13,982 nt of DNA. Origin: Deltaproteobacteria bacterium. Its GTDB lineage: Bacteria > Desulfobacterota > Desulfobacteria > Desulfobacterales > ETH-SRB1. The DNA is taken from NCBI GenBank assembly GCA_019314185.1, contig JAFCZU010000042.1, forward strand, positions 1 through 13,982, in the 5' to 3' direction. The notes under the pieces were generated by a model. It was not told where the DNA came from. It saw only the letters and a program-made list of their open reading frames with translations, and ran no database searches. Of the stretch, positions 7,920 through 13,913 are shown piece after piece (within the stretch, counting starts at the first letter, position 1; the number at the start of each line of letters is the position of its first letter). The translations under genes and the position numbers were made by a program.

Positions 7920-9063
7920 TCACCGGAATGCGCAGGGATATAATATTGTTGCCGGATTCACTCTGTACAACAATACAGGCCTTATACTTTTTTAGAGGCA
8001 CTAATAAATAATATAATCCTAATATGTTTTTTACATCTCTTTGGGGCAATTGATCCAGAAAATTGCTGTTTATGCGGTCTATTACTATGTTGTCTTCTTT
8101 AAATAACTTTGATCCATTATTGAAAAAATCTATCTGGATTGTCTGGTTCTTAACCATACTTTGCACTATTATTTCTGTGCAATTACCAAACAGTATGGAC
8201 TGATATGAATAAAGTAAGAGGAATTCCATACTTTGTGCAAAATCAGAGTGTTGGCCGTAAACCAATGGTAAATCTTCTTTTAGTAGAAAACTGATATTAC
8301 ATTTCCTGCTGGTTAATTTTATTGTAATATCCTGCAAAAATTTGTTTTTATCCTTTATCATACGATTTAGATTTATATGGCATCTGGATTTTACAGGATA
8401 TGCATACTGTTTTTCTTTTAAAGATAGGAAAACGGCTCCAGCCTCATTGAACTTGCCGGAGACGAGTTCTAAAGTAGAGATTGCCTTTCTTGCCTTGCTT
8501 TTTAATTCTGGATCAGCCGGAAAGTTTTCCATTTGTCTGTAAAACTTTTCAAATCGGAGTAAACTTAATCCTAATTGTCCTGAAAGCTGAAAAAAGAGTT
8601 TATAGACAGGCTCTGAAAAGGTCCAGAACAGGGCTCCCCAATATGTAAGGGGTTGGGAGGCTATTATATTTTTTTGAAGTAAATCCCTTTGCTCATCATA
8701 ATAATCAGTGGAGGTTTTTATTATACTTCGGGGGTAAAGCCCTGCTACTTCGTATAAAGGCAGGTTAAAAGAAACCTTCTCCTGAAACTTTATTCCTAAA
8801 CGGCAGTCTCCGTTTTCTTTATACCACTTTACCGTTCCTTCAGTCTCAACCTGTTTTCCTGTTCCAGGAACCTCAAAAAAAAGTTTTAAGAAAGTTTCCT
8901 TTGGCAAAGAAGCGGCTATCCTGGCAAGGGCTCCATGTGAGCTTATATTTTCTATGTACCCCTTAAAAGGCCTTGTTGTATCGGTACTGGAAAGGGTAAC
9001 CGGTATTGTCAACGGAACTCTGTATTCGCGTCTTTTTCCCATGGAATGATCAGTATCCATCAT
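7906..9063 (-). CDS. PilZ domain fused to a degenerate histidine-kinase-like ATPase domain
   Basis: 385 residues from ATG 9063. The frame is open up to an ATG at 9090, but those nine codons belong to an inserted palindromic element, so 9063 (or the ATG at 9060) is preferred. Residues about 9-96 are a PilZ c-di-GMP receptor domain with the RxxxR motif (RREYR, R11-R15) and NxSxxG (N39-S41-G44). Residues about 180-260 are helical and DHp-like. From about 265 the layout follows a HATPase_c domain: FAQSMEFLLLYSYQSIL where the N-box should be, IDFFNNGSKL in place of G1, ILGLYYLLVPLKKYKACIVV in place of G2, and a final strand ISLRIPV. The N-box Asn, a canonical DxGxG and the phospho-acceptor His are missing, so it is probably a non-catalytic c-di-GMP-responsive partner protein (inference). 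Its TGA stop falls in a heptamer array. Confidence 0.85.
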   Translation of the reverse strand: MMDTDHSMGKRREYRVPLTIPVTLSSTDTTRPFKGYIENISSHGALARIAASLPKETFLKLFFEVPGTGKQVETEGTVKWYKENGDCRLGIKFQEKVSFNLPLYEVAGLYPRSIIKTSTDYYDEQRDLLQKNIIASQPLTYWGALFWTFSEPVYKLFFQLSGQLGLSLLRFEKFYRQMENFPADPELKSKARKAISTLELVSGKFNEAGAVFLSLKEKQYAYPVKSRCHINLNRMIKDKNKFLQDITIKLTSRKCNISFLLKEDLPLVYGQHSDFAQSMEFLLLYSYQSILFGNCTEIIVQSMVKNQTIQIDFFNNGSKLFKEDNIVIDRINSNFLDQLPQRDVKNILGLYYLLVPLKKYKACIVVQSESGNNIISLRIPVIVES

Positions 9064-9068
9064 GCAGC

Positions 9069-9223
9069 GAGACCTTTGAAAAATGTTCAATTTTGTTCAA
9101 GTACAAGAAAGGCGACCAAATTTTAAATCAGGTTTAAATGTAGGAATACATTGAGTATTCCGAAGCTTAAAATTTGAGCCTGACGCAGTAATTGGGTAAA
9201 AGGGGGCGTTTTGTAAAGGTCTC
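9069..9223. mobile_element. Palindromic MITE-like element with GCAGC direct repeats
   Basis: 155 bp with terminal inverted repeats GAGACCTTT / AAAGGTCTC, flanked on both sides by the 5-bp direct repeat GCAGC (9064-9068 and 9224-9228), as expected of a target-site duplication. Inside are further inverted pairs: CAAATTTTAA (9117-9126) with TTAAAATTTG (9167-9176), and GGAATAC with GTATTCC around a 5-nt loop (9143-9161). There is no coding capacity. It sits directly upstream of the start codon of the PilZ-HATPase gene. Confidence 0.75.
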
Positions 9224-9287
9224 GCAGCTGCTTTCATCGAATATCCTCTGATGTTTGTTTTGTAATCATATTTGTAATTCTTCGAGA

Positions 9288-9686
9288 TTATGTCTGCGTC
9301 AGACCGATTGTATGCTGTTTAATGAAATAATCCAGCTCGGATATTTGATGATCATTAAGTTCACCAAATTTAATACTATGCCGTCTCATTCTTAAAGAGC
9401 TGAAATATATTTTATTAGTCATTTCAAAATCAGAAATAGTTTTACACGGTATTTTTTTTATATGAAAGCCATTACCCGCGAGAATTATATCTAATTCAAC
9501 AGATCCTTTTATCTGATGCTCCCCCATAAGATATTGAAAGGCGAGACCTCCTTTGCTTATATCAACAATTTCCCCAAGTTTTTCATGAGAAGCAGATTTT
9601 AACAAAGCAAAAGAAAGATCTTTAATGTTAAAACGTTTGAATTTTCTCTTTTCAACTTTGATGGTTTTTCTCTCTATATTTTCCAT
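9288..9686 (-). CDS. Single-domain PilZ protein (c-di-GMP receptor)
   Basis: 132 residues, one PilZ domain and little else. The c-di-GMP motifs are intact: RxxxR (R14-R18 in KRKFKRF) and DxSxxG (D42, S44, G47 in DISKGGLAF). A beta-rich core and a C-terminal helix follow. ATG 9686 has a GGGG stretch 7 nt upstream as a modest ribosome binding site. Expected role: bind cyclic di-GMP and change interaction with a partner, possibly one in the surface-polysaccharide machinery. It is the first gene of the minus-strand series and is followed after 224 bp by a second PilZ-containing gene; most of that gap is a mobile-type palindromic element. The region upstream also carries an inserted element (9704-9858), so its promoter lies within or beyond that element. 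Confidence 0.88.
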   Translation of the reverse strand: MENIERKTIKVEKRKFKRFNIKDLSFALLKSASHEKLGEIVDISKGGLAFQYLMGEHQIKGSVELDIILAGNGFHIKKIPCKTISDFEMTNKIYFSSLRMRRHSIKFGELNDHQISELDYFIKQHTIGLTQT

Positions 9687-9703
9687 AACAGAACCCCAAT
9701 GTT

Positions 9704-9858
9704 GATGGCCTCGTAAGAAGTCGAAAAATACCGTTTTCCGTCATTCCGGCGAAAGCCGGGCACGTAGTGAAGCTTTAGCGCTATCCAGTAAATTCAATGT
9801 GTTCTGGATGCCGGATCAAGTCCGGCATGACGATTTCAAGACTTTTTACGAAGCCATC
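9704..9858. mobile_element. MITE-like element 1 with AATGTT direct repeats
   Basis: 155 bp with ends GATGGCCTCGTAAGAAGTC and the inverted GACTTTTTACGAAGCCATC, flanked by the perfect 6-bp direct repeat AATGTT (9698-9703 and 9859-9864). The interior is a branched palindrome: CCGGC-GAAA-GCCGG hairpin (9746-9759), ATCCAG paired with CTGGAT, TGCCGGA-TCAAG-TCCGGCA hairpin (9809-9827), closed by CGTCAT and ATGACG. No coding capacity. It lies in the divergent promoter region upstream of the small PilZ gene. Confidence 0.75.
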
Positions 9859-10103
9859 AATGTTAAATTTCAGTAACACTTTATTCGTAATTGCTTTGAG
9901 AGTTGCAATTCTAATACCATTTTTGTGAGTTTGAATAATATAATGGGGTTTTGTTATGAATAAAGTTTTAAAGATGCTGATAAAATTATAGGAAACAGAT
10001 ATAAATTGTCAGGGTATTATTTGCTTGAACAAAATCACAACAAATTTTCCGGTTTGATATTTGATAAAAGTGAAATGTGGTTTACATAAAAAGAGACAAG
10101 TTT

Positions 10104-10130
10104 TTCACTATAGTGGAAAGCTATTTCACA
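10104..10130. promoter_or_regulatory. Dyad-symmetric site in divergent intergenic region
   Basis: CACTATAGTG (10106-10115) is a perfect 10-bp palindrome within TTTCACTATAGTGGAAA; another TTTCAC follows at about 10124 and GTGAAA precedes at about 10069. Possible operator about 120 bp before the receiver gene. The rest of 9865-10169 is AT-rich, with a TATAAT at 9939-9944 lacking a good -35 box; nothing more is recognised there. Confidence 0.3.
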
Positions 10131-10169
10131 TTTTTCTTGTAATTATTTTAGTATTCTGTTAATCGGTTA

Positions 10170-10204
10170 TATCAACTATCAGTTATCAGTTATCAGTTAC
10201 GTTT
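10170..10204. repeat. Heptamer array F upstream of receiver gene
   Basis: TATCAAC, then TATCAGT three times, then TACGTTT, in one 7-bp register, ending about 20 bp before the ribosome binding site of the receiver gene. The words are also seen, in reverse complement or variant form, in arrays B and E. Confidence 0.75.
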
Positions 10205-10233
10205 TGGCGCGGCTCTGATTATGGGACATTAAA

Positions 10234-10614
10234 ATGCTTGAAAAAACCATACTTCTTATAGAAGATGATGATGTACTTCGAAAAATTATAAAAGAGTTTC
10301 TCGAAGAATCGGAATACGTTGTATTGAAAGCAAAAGATGGGCTTGAAGGAATAGAAATGATCAACAAAGAAGCTTTTGACTTGATCATTGTAGATGTCGT
10401 TTTACCCCATGTAAGCGGTATAGGTGTTATCGAAATTGCAAAAACCAGGTATCCTGAGATACCAATAATCTGTATTACAGGATATGGTTATTTCCCGGAA
10501 AAGTTAGCTGAAGAAAAACATGCCGACATTGTATTAAATAAGCCTTTTGAATTAAAAAAATTAGTTGAAGTGATTGAAACGTTATTAGAACAAAAGGCAG
10601 GCAGGAATACTTGA
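10234..10614 (+). CDS. Receiver-only (CheY-like) response regulator
   Basis: 126 residues, a complete receiver domain without output domain. Acidic pocket E10-D11-D12, phospho-acceptor D54 (DLIIVDVVLPH), T82 (ICITGYG) and K103 (VLNKPFE) are all in place, so it should be phosphorylatable. GGGA 7 nt before the ATG is a suitable ribosome binding site. The hydrophobic beta-3 strand and the sequence after K103 resemble NtrC-type receivers. The next gene, 240 bp downstream on the same strand, is an NtrC-type AAA+ and Fis-type HTH protein lacking a receiver, with a MITE-like element between them. The two may be the halves of one split NtrC-like regulator or may act in trans. The likely phosphodonor is a nearby kinase such as the one at 1-1456 (inference). 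Confidence 0.92.
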   Translation: MLEKTILLIEDDDVLRKIIKEFLEESEYVVLKAKDGLEGIEMINKEAFDLIIVDVVLPHVSGIGVIEIAKTRYPEIPIICITGYGYFPEKLAEEKHADIVLNKPFELKKLVEVIETLLEQKAGRNT

Positions 10615-10651
10615 ATTATTACGTTGTAAGGTTATTGGAGCAATCAACCTT

Positions 10652-10813
10652 GATGGCGTCGTAAAAAGTCCCATCTACTGCGTTGCAGTGTTTTTCAGAC
10701 TCTCAACATACTATATGTATGCTTTCGATCCTGAAAAAAACACTACGCCTTGTATATGAAACTTTTTACCGTAGCCATTTATGGTTAAATTCGTGACTTT
10801 TTACGAATTTATC
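10652..10813. mobile_element. MITE-like element 2 with AACCTT direct repeats
   Basis: 162 bp from GATGGCGTCGTAAAAAGTC to the inverted end GACTTTTTACGAATTTATC, flanked by the perfect 6-bp direct repeat AACCTT (10646-10651 and 10814-10819). Inside, a nested palindrome runs to 10778, ending in an inverted ATGGC-TACG-GTAAAAAGT copy, with a central AGTGTTTTTCAG / CTGAAAAAAACACT stem. It fills the gap between the receiver gene and the AAA+ gene. Confidence 0.75.
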
Positions 10814-10853
10814 AACCTTCATCTAATCTGATTGTGGAGTTAAAGTTTTCTTT

Positions 10854-11876
10854 ATGCCTTTTTCAAAGCCCATATTTATAGGTAACAGCGAACAAATAAA
10901 AAAAATTAAAGAATTGGTCAGAAAATTGGCCGATACTGATCTTAATGTACTTGTTTGCGGCGAAAGTGGTGTGGGAAAGGAACTGGTTGCTCGCAGCCTT
11001 CATTATTATTCTCATAGAAAATTAAAGCCTTTTATTAAAGTAAATTGCACCGCTTTGCCAGTAACACTAATAGAAAGTGAACTTTTTGGCTATGAGAGGG
11101 GTGCATTTACCGGAGCTGATCGACAGAAATCAGGCAAGTTTGAGATTGCAGGTGATGGTTCTATCTTTCTTGATGAGATTGGTGAAATCCCAAAATTTGT
11201 TCAGGCCAAGTTGCTGCAGGTACTGCAAGATCGAAAATTTCCAAGGGTAGGAGGTTATAAAGATGTCAAGGTAAATGCAAGGGTAATTACAGCCACCAAT
11301 CGCGATCTTAAATCCGATATAATCTCCGGTAGTTTTAGAGAAGATCTTTATTATCGCATTAATATTATAAACATAACTATTCCCCCGTTGCGGGAACATA
11401 AAGAAGACCTGGAGTTGCTGATCGATTATTTTTTAAAACAGCAGCATGATAAATATAAACTTCCCAATTTCAAAATTTCTCCGCATCTTATCGATCTTTT
11501 TAATCAATATCATTGGCCTGGAAATATCCGGCAGCTCGAAAACTATATAAAGCGTCTCGCTGTACTTGGCAATATAGATGACTTTGAAGGTGAATTTTTA
11601 GCACGAATAAATAGACAACAACAAGCAAACAAACCCAATTTGCAAATCGAAACAGAGAAATCTTTTTCAGATACTCATACAAAAGAGTCAGATATTAAGA
11701 ACATTTCCTCTTTAAAGGAAATCAGGGACAAGGTCGTTTATAAGGTTGAGAAGGAAATAATCAAGAAGGTTCTTGATGAAAACAATTGGAATAGGAAAAA
11801 GACCGCTAAGATTTTGAAAATCTGCTACAGGACCCTTCTCTATAAAGTCAAAGAAATGGGAATTAAGCCGCATTAA
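10854..11876 (+). CDS. Sigma-54-dependent transcriptional activator lacking a sensor domain
   Basis: 340 residues. It begins almost directly with the AAA+ domain (FIGNSEQIKKIKELVRKLA). Walker A GESGVGKE (36-43), the sigma-54 contact loop GAFTGA (83-88), Walker B SIFLDE (D107, E108), arginine-finger region FREDLYYR (R162, R168) and WPGNIRQLEN (221-230) are all intact. A linker of about 60 residues leads to a Fis-type HTH (about 313-336, KKTAKILKICYRTLLYKVKEMG). It should remodel sigma-54 RNA polymerase at distant promoters using ATP. NtrC-family members usually have an N-terminal receiver, GAF or PAS domain; here there is none, and a free receiver is encoded just upstream. The ribosome binding site is weak: GGAG 14 nt before the ATG. 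A mobile-type element begins 4 bp after the TAA stop. It could drive the sigma-54 promoter at 12382-12397 (inference). Confidence 0.92.
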   Translation: MPFSKPIFIGNSEQIKKIKELVRKLADTDLNVLVCGESGVGKELVARSLHYYSHRKLKPFIKVNCTALPVTLIESELFGYERGAFTGADRQKSGKFEIAGDGSIFLDEIGEIPKFVQAKLLQVLQDRKFPRVGGYKDVKVNARVITATNRDLKSDIISGSFREDLYYRINIINITIPPLREHKEDLELLIDYFLKQQHDKYKLPNFKISPHLIDLFNQYHWPGNIRQLENYIKRLAVLGNIDDFEGEFLARINRQQQANKPNLQIETEKSFSDTHTKESDIKNISSLKEIRDKVVYKVEKEIIKKVLDENNWNRKKTAKILKICYRTLLYKVKEMGIKPH

Positions 11877-11880
11877 TAGT

Positions 11881-12119
11881 GATGGTCTCGTAAAAAAGTC
11901 AAAAATCACTTTTTACAAAACGTGTTAAGTGTTAAGAACCTGATATAACAATTAAATTGTTTTATCTTAACACCTGATAAATTTGACTATAGATAGCTAC
12001 GGTAAAAAGTTTCGTATACAAGGCGTAGTGATTTTTCAGGATCGAAGGCATACATATAGTATGTTGAGAGTCTGAAAAATCACTGCAACGCAGTAGATGG
12101 GACTTTTTACGACGCCATC
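11881..12119. mobile_element. MITE-like element 3, inverted relative of element 2
   Basis: 239 bp with ends GATGGTCTCGTAAAAAAGTC and the inverted GACTTTTTACGACGCCATC. Flanks AATAGT and AACACT match at 4 of 6 positions, possibly a decayed duplication. The right half (about 11994-12119) is a near-identical reverse-complement copy of the palindrome in element 2. The left half is unrelated and contains GTGTTAA twice and a strong AT-rich hairpin (11922-11973) with core AACAATT-A-AATTGTT (11947-11961). It starts 4 bp after the stop of the AAA+ gene. Confidence 0.65.
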
Positions 12120-12137
12120 AACACTAATTGAAATACT

Positions 12138-12176
12138 TTGCATATAGTGTGCAATGCTTTGCGCTTTTATGTGCAA
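12138..12176. promoter_or_regulatory. Candidate enhancer-binding sites for the sigma-54 promoter
   Basis: The dyad TTGCA-N7-TGCAA (12138-12154) is followed by TTTGC (12158-12162) and another TGCAA (12172-12176). These lie about 210-240 bp upstream of the -24/-12 promoter, a usual distance for Fis-type enhancer-binding proteins. Inference from symmetry and position only. Confidence 0.35.
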
Positions 12177-12222
12177 CAAACTTTCATTTTAGATCGCAAA
12201 CGTGAAACCATCTTCCGCAGTT

Positions 12223-12246
12223 CATGAAATTTTTTTCATGTTTTTT
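12223..12246 (+). terminator. Weak AT-rich hairpin followed by T run
   Basis: CATGAAA-TTTT-TTTCATG (12223-12240) is a perfect 7-bp stem followed by six T. The stem has only two GC pairs, so terminator function is uncertain; it would separate transcription from the AAA+ gene from the sigma-54 promoter region downstream. Confidence 0.3.
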
Positions 12247-12322
12247 CCACCACGAACACGAAGGAAAGATTCAAGTAAATCAGATCTCCAATCCCTGAAT
12301 TGGGCAGGCACAAGGCCAGCCC

Positions 12323-12378
12323 CTACCTCCGACCTCTGCCCTCCGACCTCCGACCTCTGCCCTCTGACCTCTGACCTC
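12323..12378. repeat. Heptamer array G, next to the sigma-54 promoter
   Basis: Eight units CTACCTC, CGACCTC, TGCCCTC, CGACCTC, CGACCTC, TGCCCTC, TGACCTC, TGACCTC in exact register. It shares a 22-nt identical stretch (12338-12359) with array E (7864-7885). It stops 3 bp before the sigma-54 promoter. Confidence 0.9.
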
Positions 12379-12381
12379 ATG

Positions 12382-12397
12382 TGGCACAACTCTTGCT
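12382..12397 (+). promoter_or_regulatory. Sigma-54 (RpoN) promoter, -24/-12
   Basis: TGGCACAACTCTTGCT has the invariant GG (12383-12384) and GC (12395-12396) exactly 10 nt apart and matches the TGGCAC-N5-TTGC consensus at every informative position. It faces the activator gene at 12570 and the wzz-like gene behind it, leaving a leader of about 160 nt. Two sigma-54 activators are encoded on either side, either of which could drive it. Confidence 0.8.
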
Positions 12398-12421
12398 TTT
12401 TTCTCAATATATCAAAAATAT

Positions 12422-12440
12422 GATGCCCTCGTAAAAAGTC
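12422..12440 (+). repeat. Solo end of the GATGGC-type element
   Basis: GATGCCCTCGTAAAAAGTC matches the left end of the three GATGGC elements, but no inverted partner follows before the gene at 12570, and no flanking duplication can be assigned. Probably a remnant. It lies in the presumed leader between the sigma-54 promoter and the activator gene. Confidence 0.55.
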
Positions 12441-12569
12441 AGAAAAAACTGTTTTAAGCCGGAGTAACACAGCTATTGATGTTCAGGGCCAGCGAAAAAT
12501 CGCAAGTTGTGGTTTATCTATGTATAACTACAACCAACTCTCTATAACGGTTACTTTTTGGAAGACAAT

Positions 12570-13913
12570 ATGGCAAATATTTCTCCGATTCTTATCCACT
12601 CAACAAATTATAGTTACGGGGAATATTTAAAGAGTCTGATAAACCAGTTTGGCATTCAAAATACTGTGCTGACAGGTCATTCACTAACATGGAACATGTT
12701 TACAAGACTAAATCCCAAACTGGCTATATTTGAAACCGGGCATACATTATCTCCCATTCTTGTTAAAGCAATAAGGCATAAGTCTTTTCCTCTTATTGTA
12801 ATTTCTCAAGAGGATATCCATACTATAAGGGAAAACAATGATTTGACATACTTAGGGAGGCCGTTTTGCCCAGGCCTTTTTAAAAAGGCTGTCAAGAGAC
12901 AACTCATCAAAAATAATGAAGGGTTTCCCCATAACATTCCCAATGGACCATTCATTATCGGCAATACAAAAGAGATATATGAAATTCGAAAGATTGTTGC
13001 CAACAGCAATAACGACCTCACTGTTTTAATCCTGGGTGAGACCGGCACAGGGAAAGGGCTTATGGCCCTGGCCATTCATAACAATTCTAATAGAAAAAAT
13101 AACCCTTTTTTAGAAATAAATTGTGCAAATATTTCACCTTCGCTTTTTGAAAGTGAACTCTTCGGATATAAGAAGGGAGCATTTACCGGCGCACTGGAAG
13201 ATAAATTAGGCAAGTTTAACATAGCTGATTCCGGAACCGTATTTTTGGATGAAATCTCTGAAATGCCACGGTCTATGCAGGCAAGATTTCTGCAAGTACT
13301 CCAGGATGGGGAATTTTCTCCGATTGGCGGCGTTGAAGATTCTAAGGTTAATGTCAAAATAATAGCTGCTACCAATGCTAATCCCATGAAATTAATCGAA
13401 CAGAGACGTTTGCGCAAGGACTTTTATTACAGGCTCAATGTTATTAACATAGTTATTCCACCGTTGAGAAAACGGAAAGATGATATCGATTTGCTAAGGG
13501 AATACTTTATCGAAAAATACTGTCTTTTTTATAATAAAAAGCCTGTTAACCTATCGAAAAGATTGTGCAATATTTTCATAAATTATGACTGGCCCGGAAA
13601 TGTCAGGGAATTAGAAAACATTATAAAAAATATTGTGGTGCTTGGTGATGAACATCAGGTGATGGATGAATTTGAAAGGAAAAGCATACAAAATTACGTT
13701 AAGGATGATTTGTTCGGAATAACCAGGGGAATGTATGACGACATTGGACGGGTATCTCTGAAGGTGTTAGCCGGCAGAGCAGCAAGGAAGGCCGAAGAAA
13801 AGGCCATATATGAGGCGCTGAATATTTCAGGCGGAAATAAAAAAACAGCGGCTGGTTTGCTTAAAGTCAGTTACAAAAGCATTCTAAACAAAATTAAGGA
13901 ATACTCTTTATGA
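12570..13913 (+). CDS. Sigma-54 activator with pseudo-receiver domain, next to wzz-like gene
   Basis: 447 residues from ATG 12570, preceded by GGAAG with a 5-nt spacer; a TTG at 12558 would add four residues but overlaps that motif. Residues 1-115 have the length and strand-helix rhythm of a receiver, but the acidic pocket is absent (beta-1 is ILIHST) and the acceptor Asp position reads LAIFET, that is Glu55. Then come AAA+ Walker A GETGTGKG (156-163), GAFTGA (203-208), Walker B VFLDE (D227, E228), arginine-finger region RKDFYYR, WPGNVRELEN (about 341-350) and a Fis-type HTH (about 423-445, NKKTAAGLLKVSYKSILNKIKEY). It overlaps the next gene by 4 bp (ATGA), implying translational coupling with a Wzz-type protein, so it probably regulates exopolysaccharide genes. 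It differs from PrsR of XrtA loci, which has a normal receiver. A sigma-54 promoter lies about 175 bp upstream. Confidence 0.92.
   Translation: MANISPILIHSTNYSYGEYLKSLINQFGIQNTVLTGHSLTWNMFTRLNPKLAIFETGHTLSPILVKAIRHKSFPLIVISQEDIHTIRENNDLTYLGRPFCPGLFKKAVKRQLIKNNEGFPHNIPNGPFIIGNTKEIYEIRKIVANSNNDLTVLILGETGTGKGLMALAIHNNSNRKNNPFLEINCANISPSLFESELFGYKKGAFTGALEDKLGKFNIADSGTVFLDEISEMPRSMQARFLQVLQDGEFSPIGGVEDSKVNVKIIAATNANPMKLIEQRRLRKDFYYRLNVINIVIPPLRKRKDDIDLLREYFIEKYCLFYNKKPVNLSKRLCNIFINYDWPGNVRELENIIKNIVVLGDEHQVMDEFERKSIQNYVKDDLFGITRGMYDDIGRVSLKVLAGRAARKAEEKAIYEALNISGGNKKTAAGLLKVSYKSILNKIKEYSL

Noticed and set aside
7714..8011. Plus-strand open frames over the big heptamer array
   Set aside because: Low-complexity translation of repeats, antisense to the real genes, no ribosome binding site.
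9957..9992. Tiny ORF beginning MNKVLKMLIKL
   Set aside because: Only 11 codons and no convincing ribosome binding site.
11922..11973. Intrinsic terminator after the AAA+ gene
   Set aside because: A strong AT-rich hairpin exists, but no T run follows and it lies inside the mobile-type element, so it is described there instead.
12297..12326. GGGCAGGCAC...GCCCCTAC motif before array G
   Set aside because: Resembles a common dispersed intergenic hairpin motif, but only one imperfect copy is present here, so no separate feature is claimed.
12222..12470. Minus-strand open frame of 82 codons with a repeated RGQRSEV peptide
   Set aside because: The repeat peptide is the translation of the 7-bp array (21 nt equals 7 codons); it has no ribosome binding site and overlaps the sigma-54 promoter.
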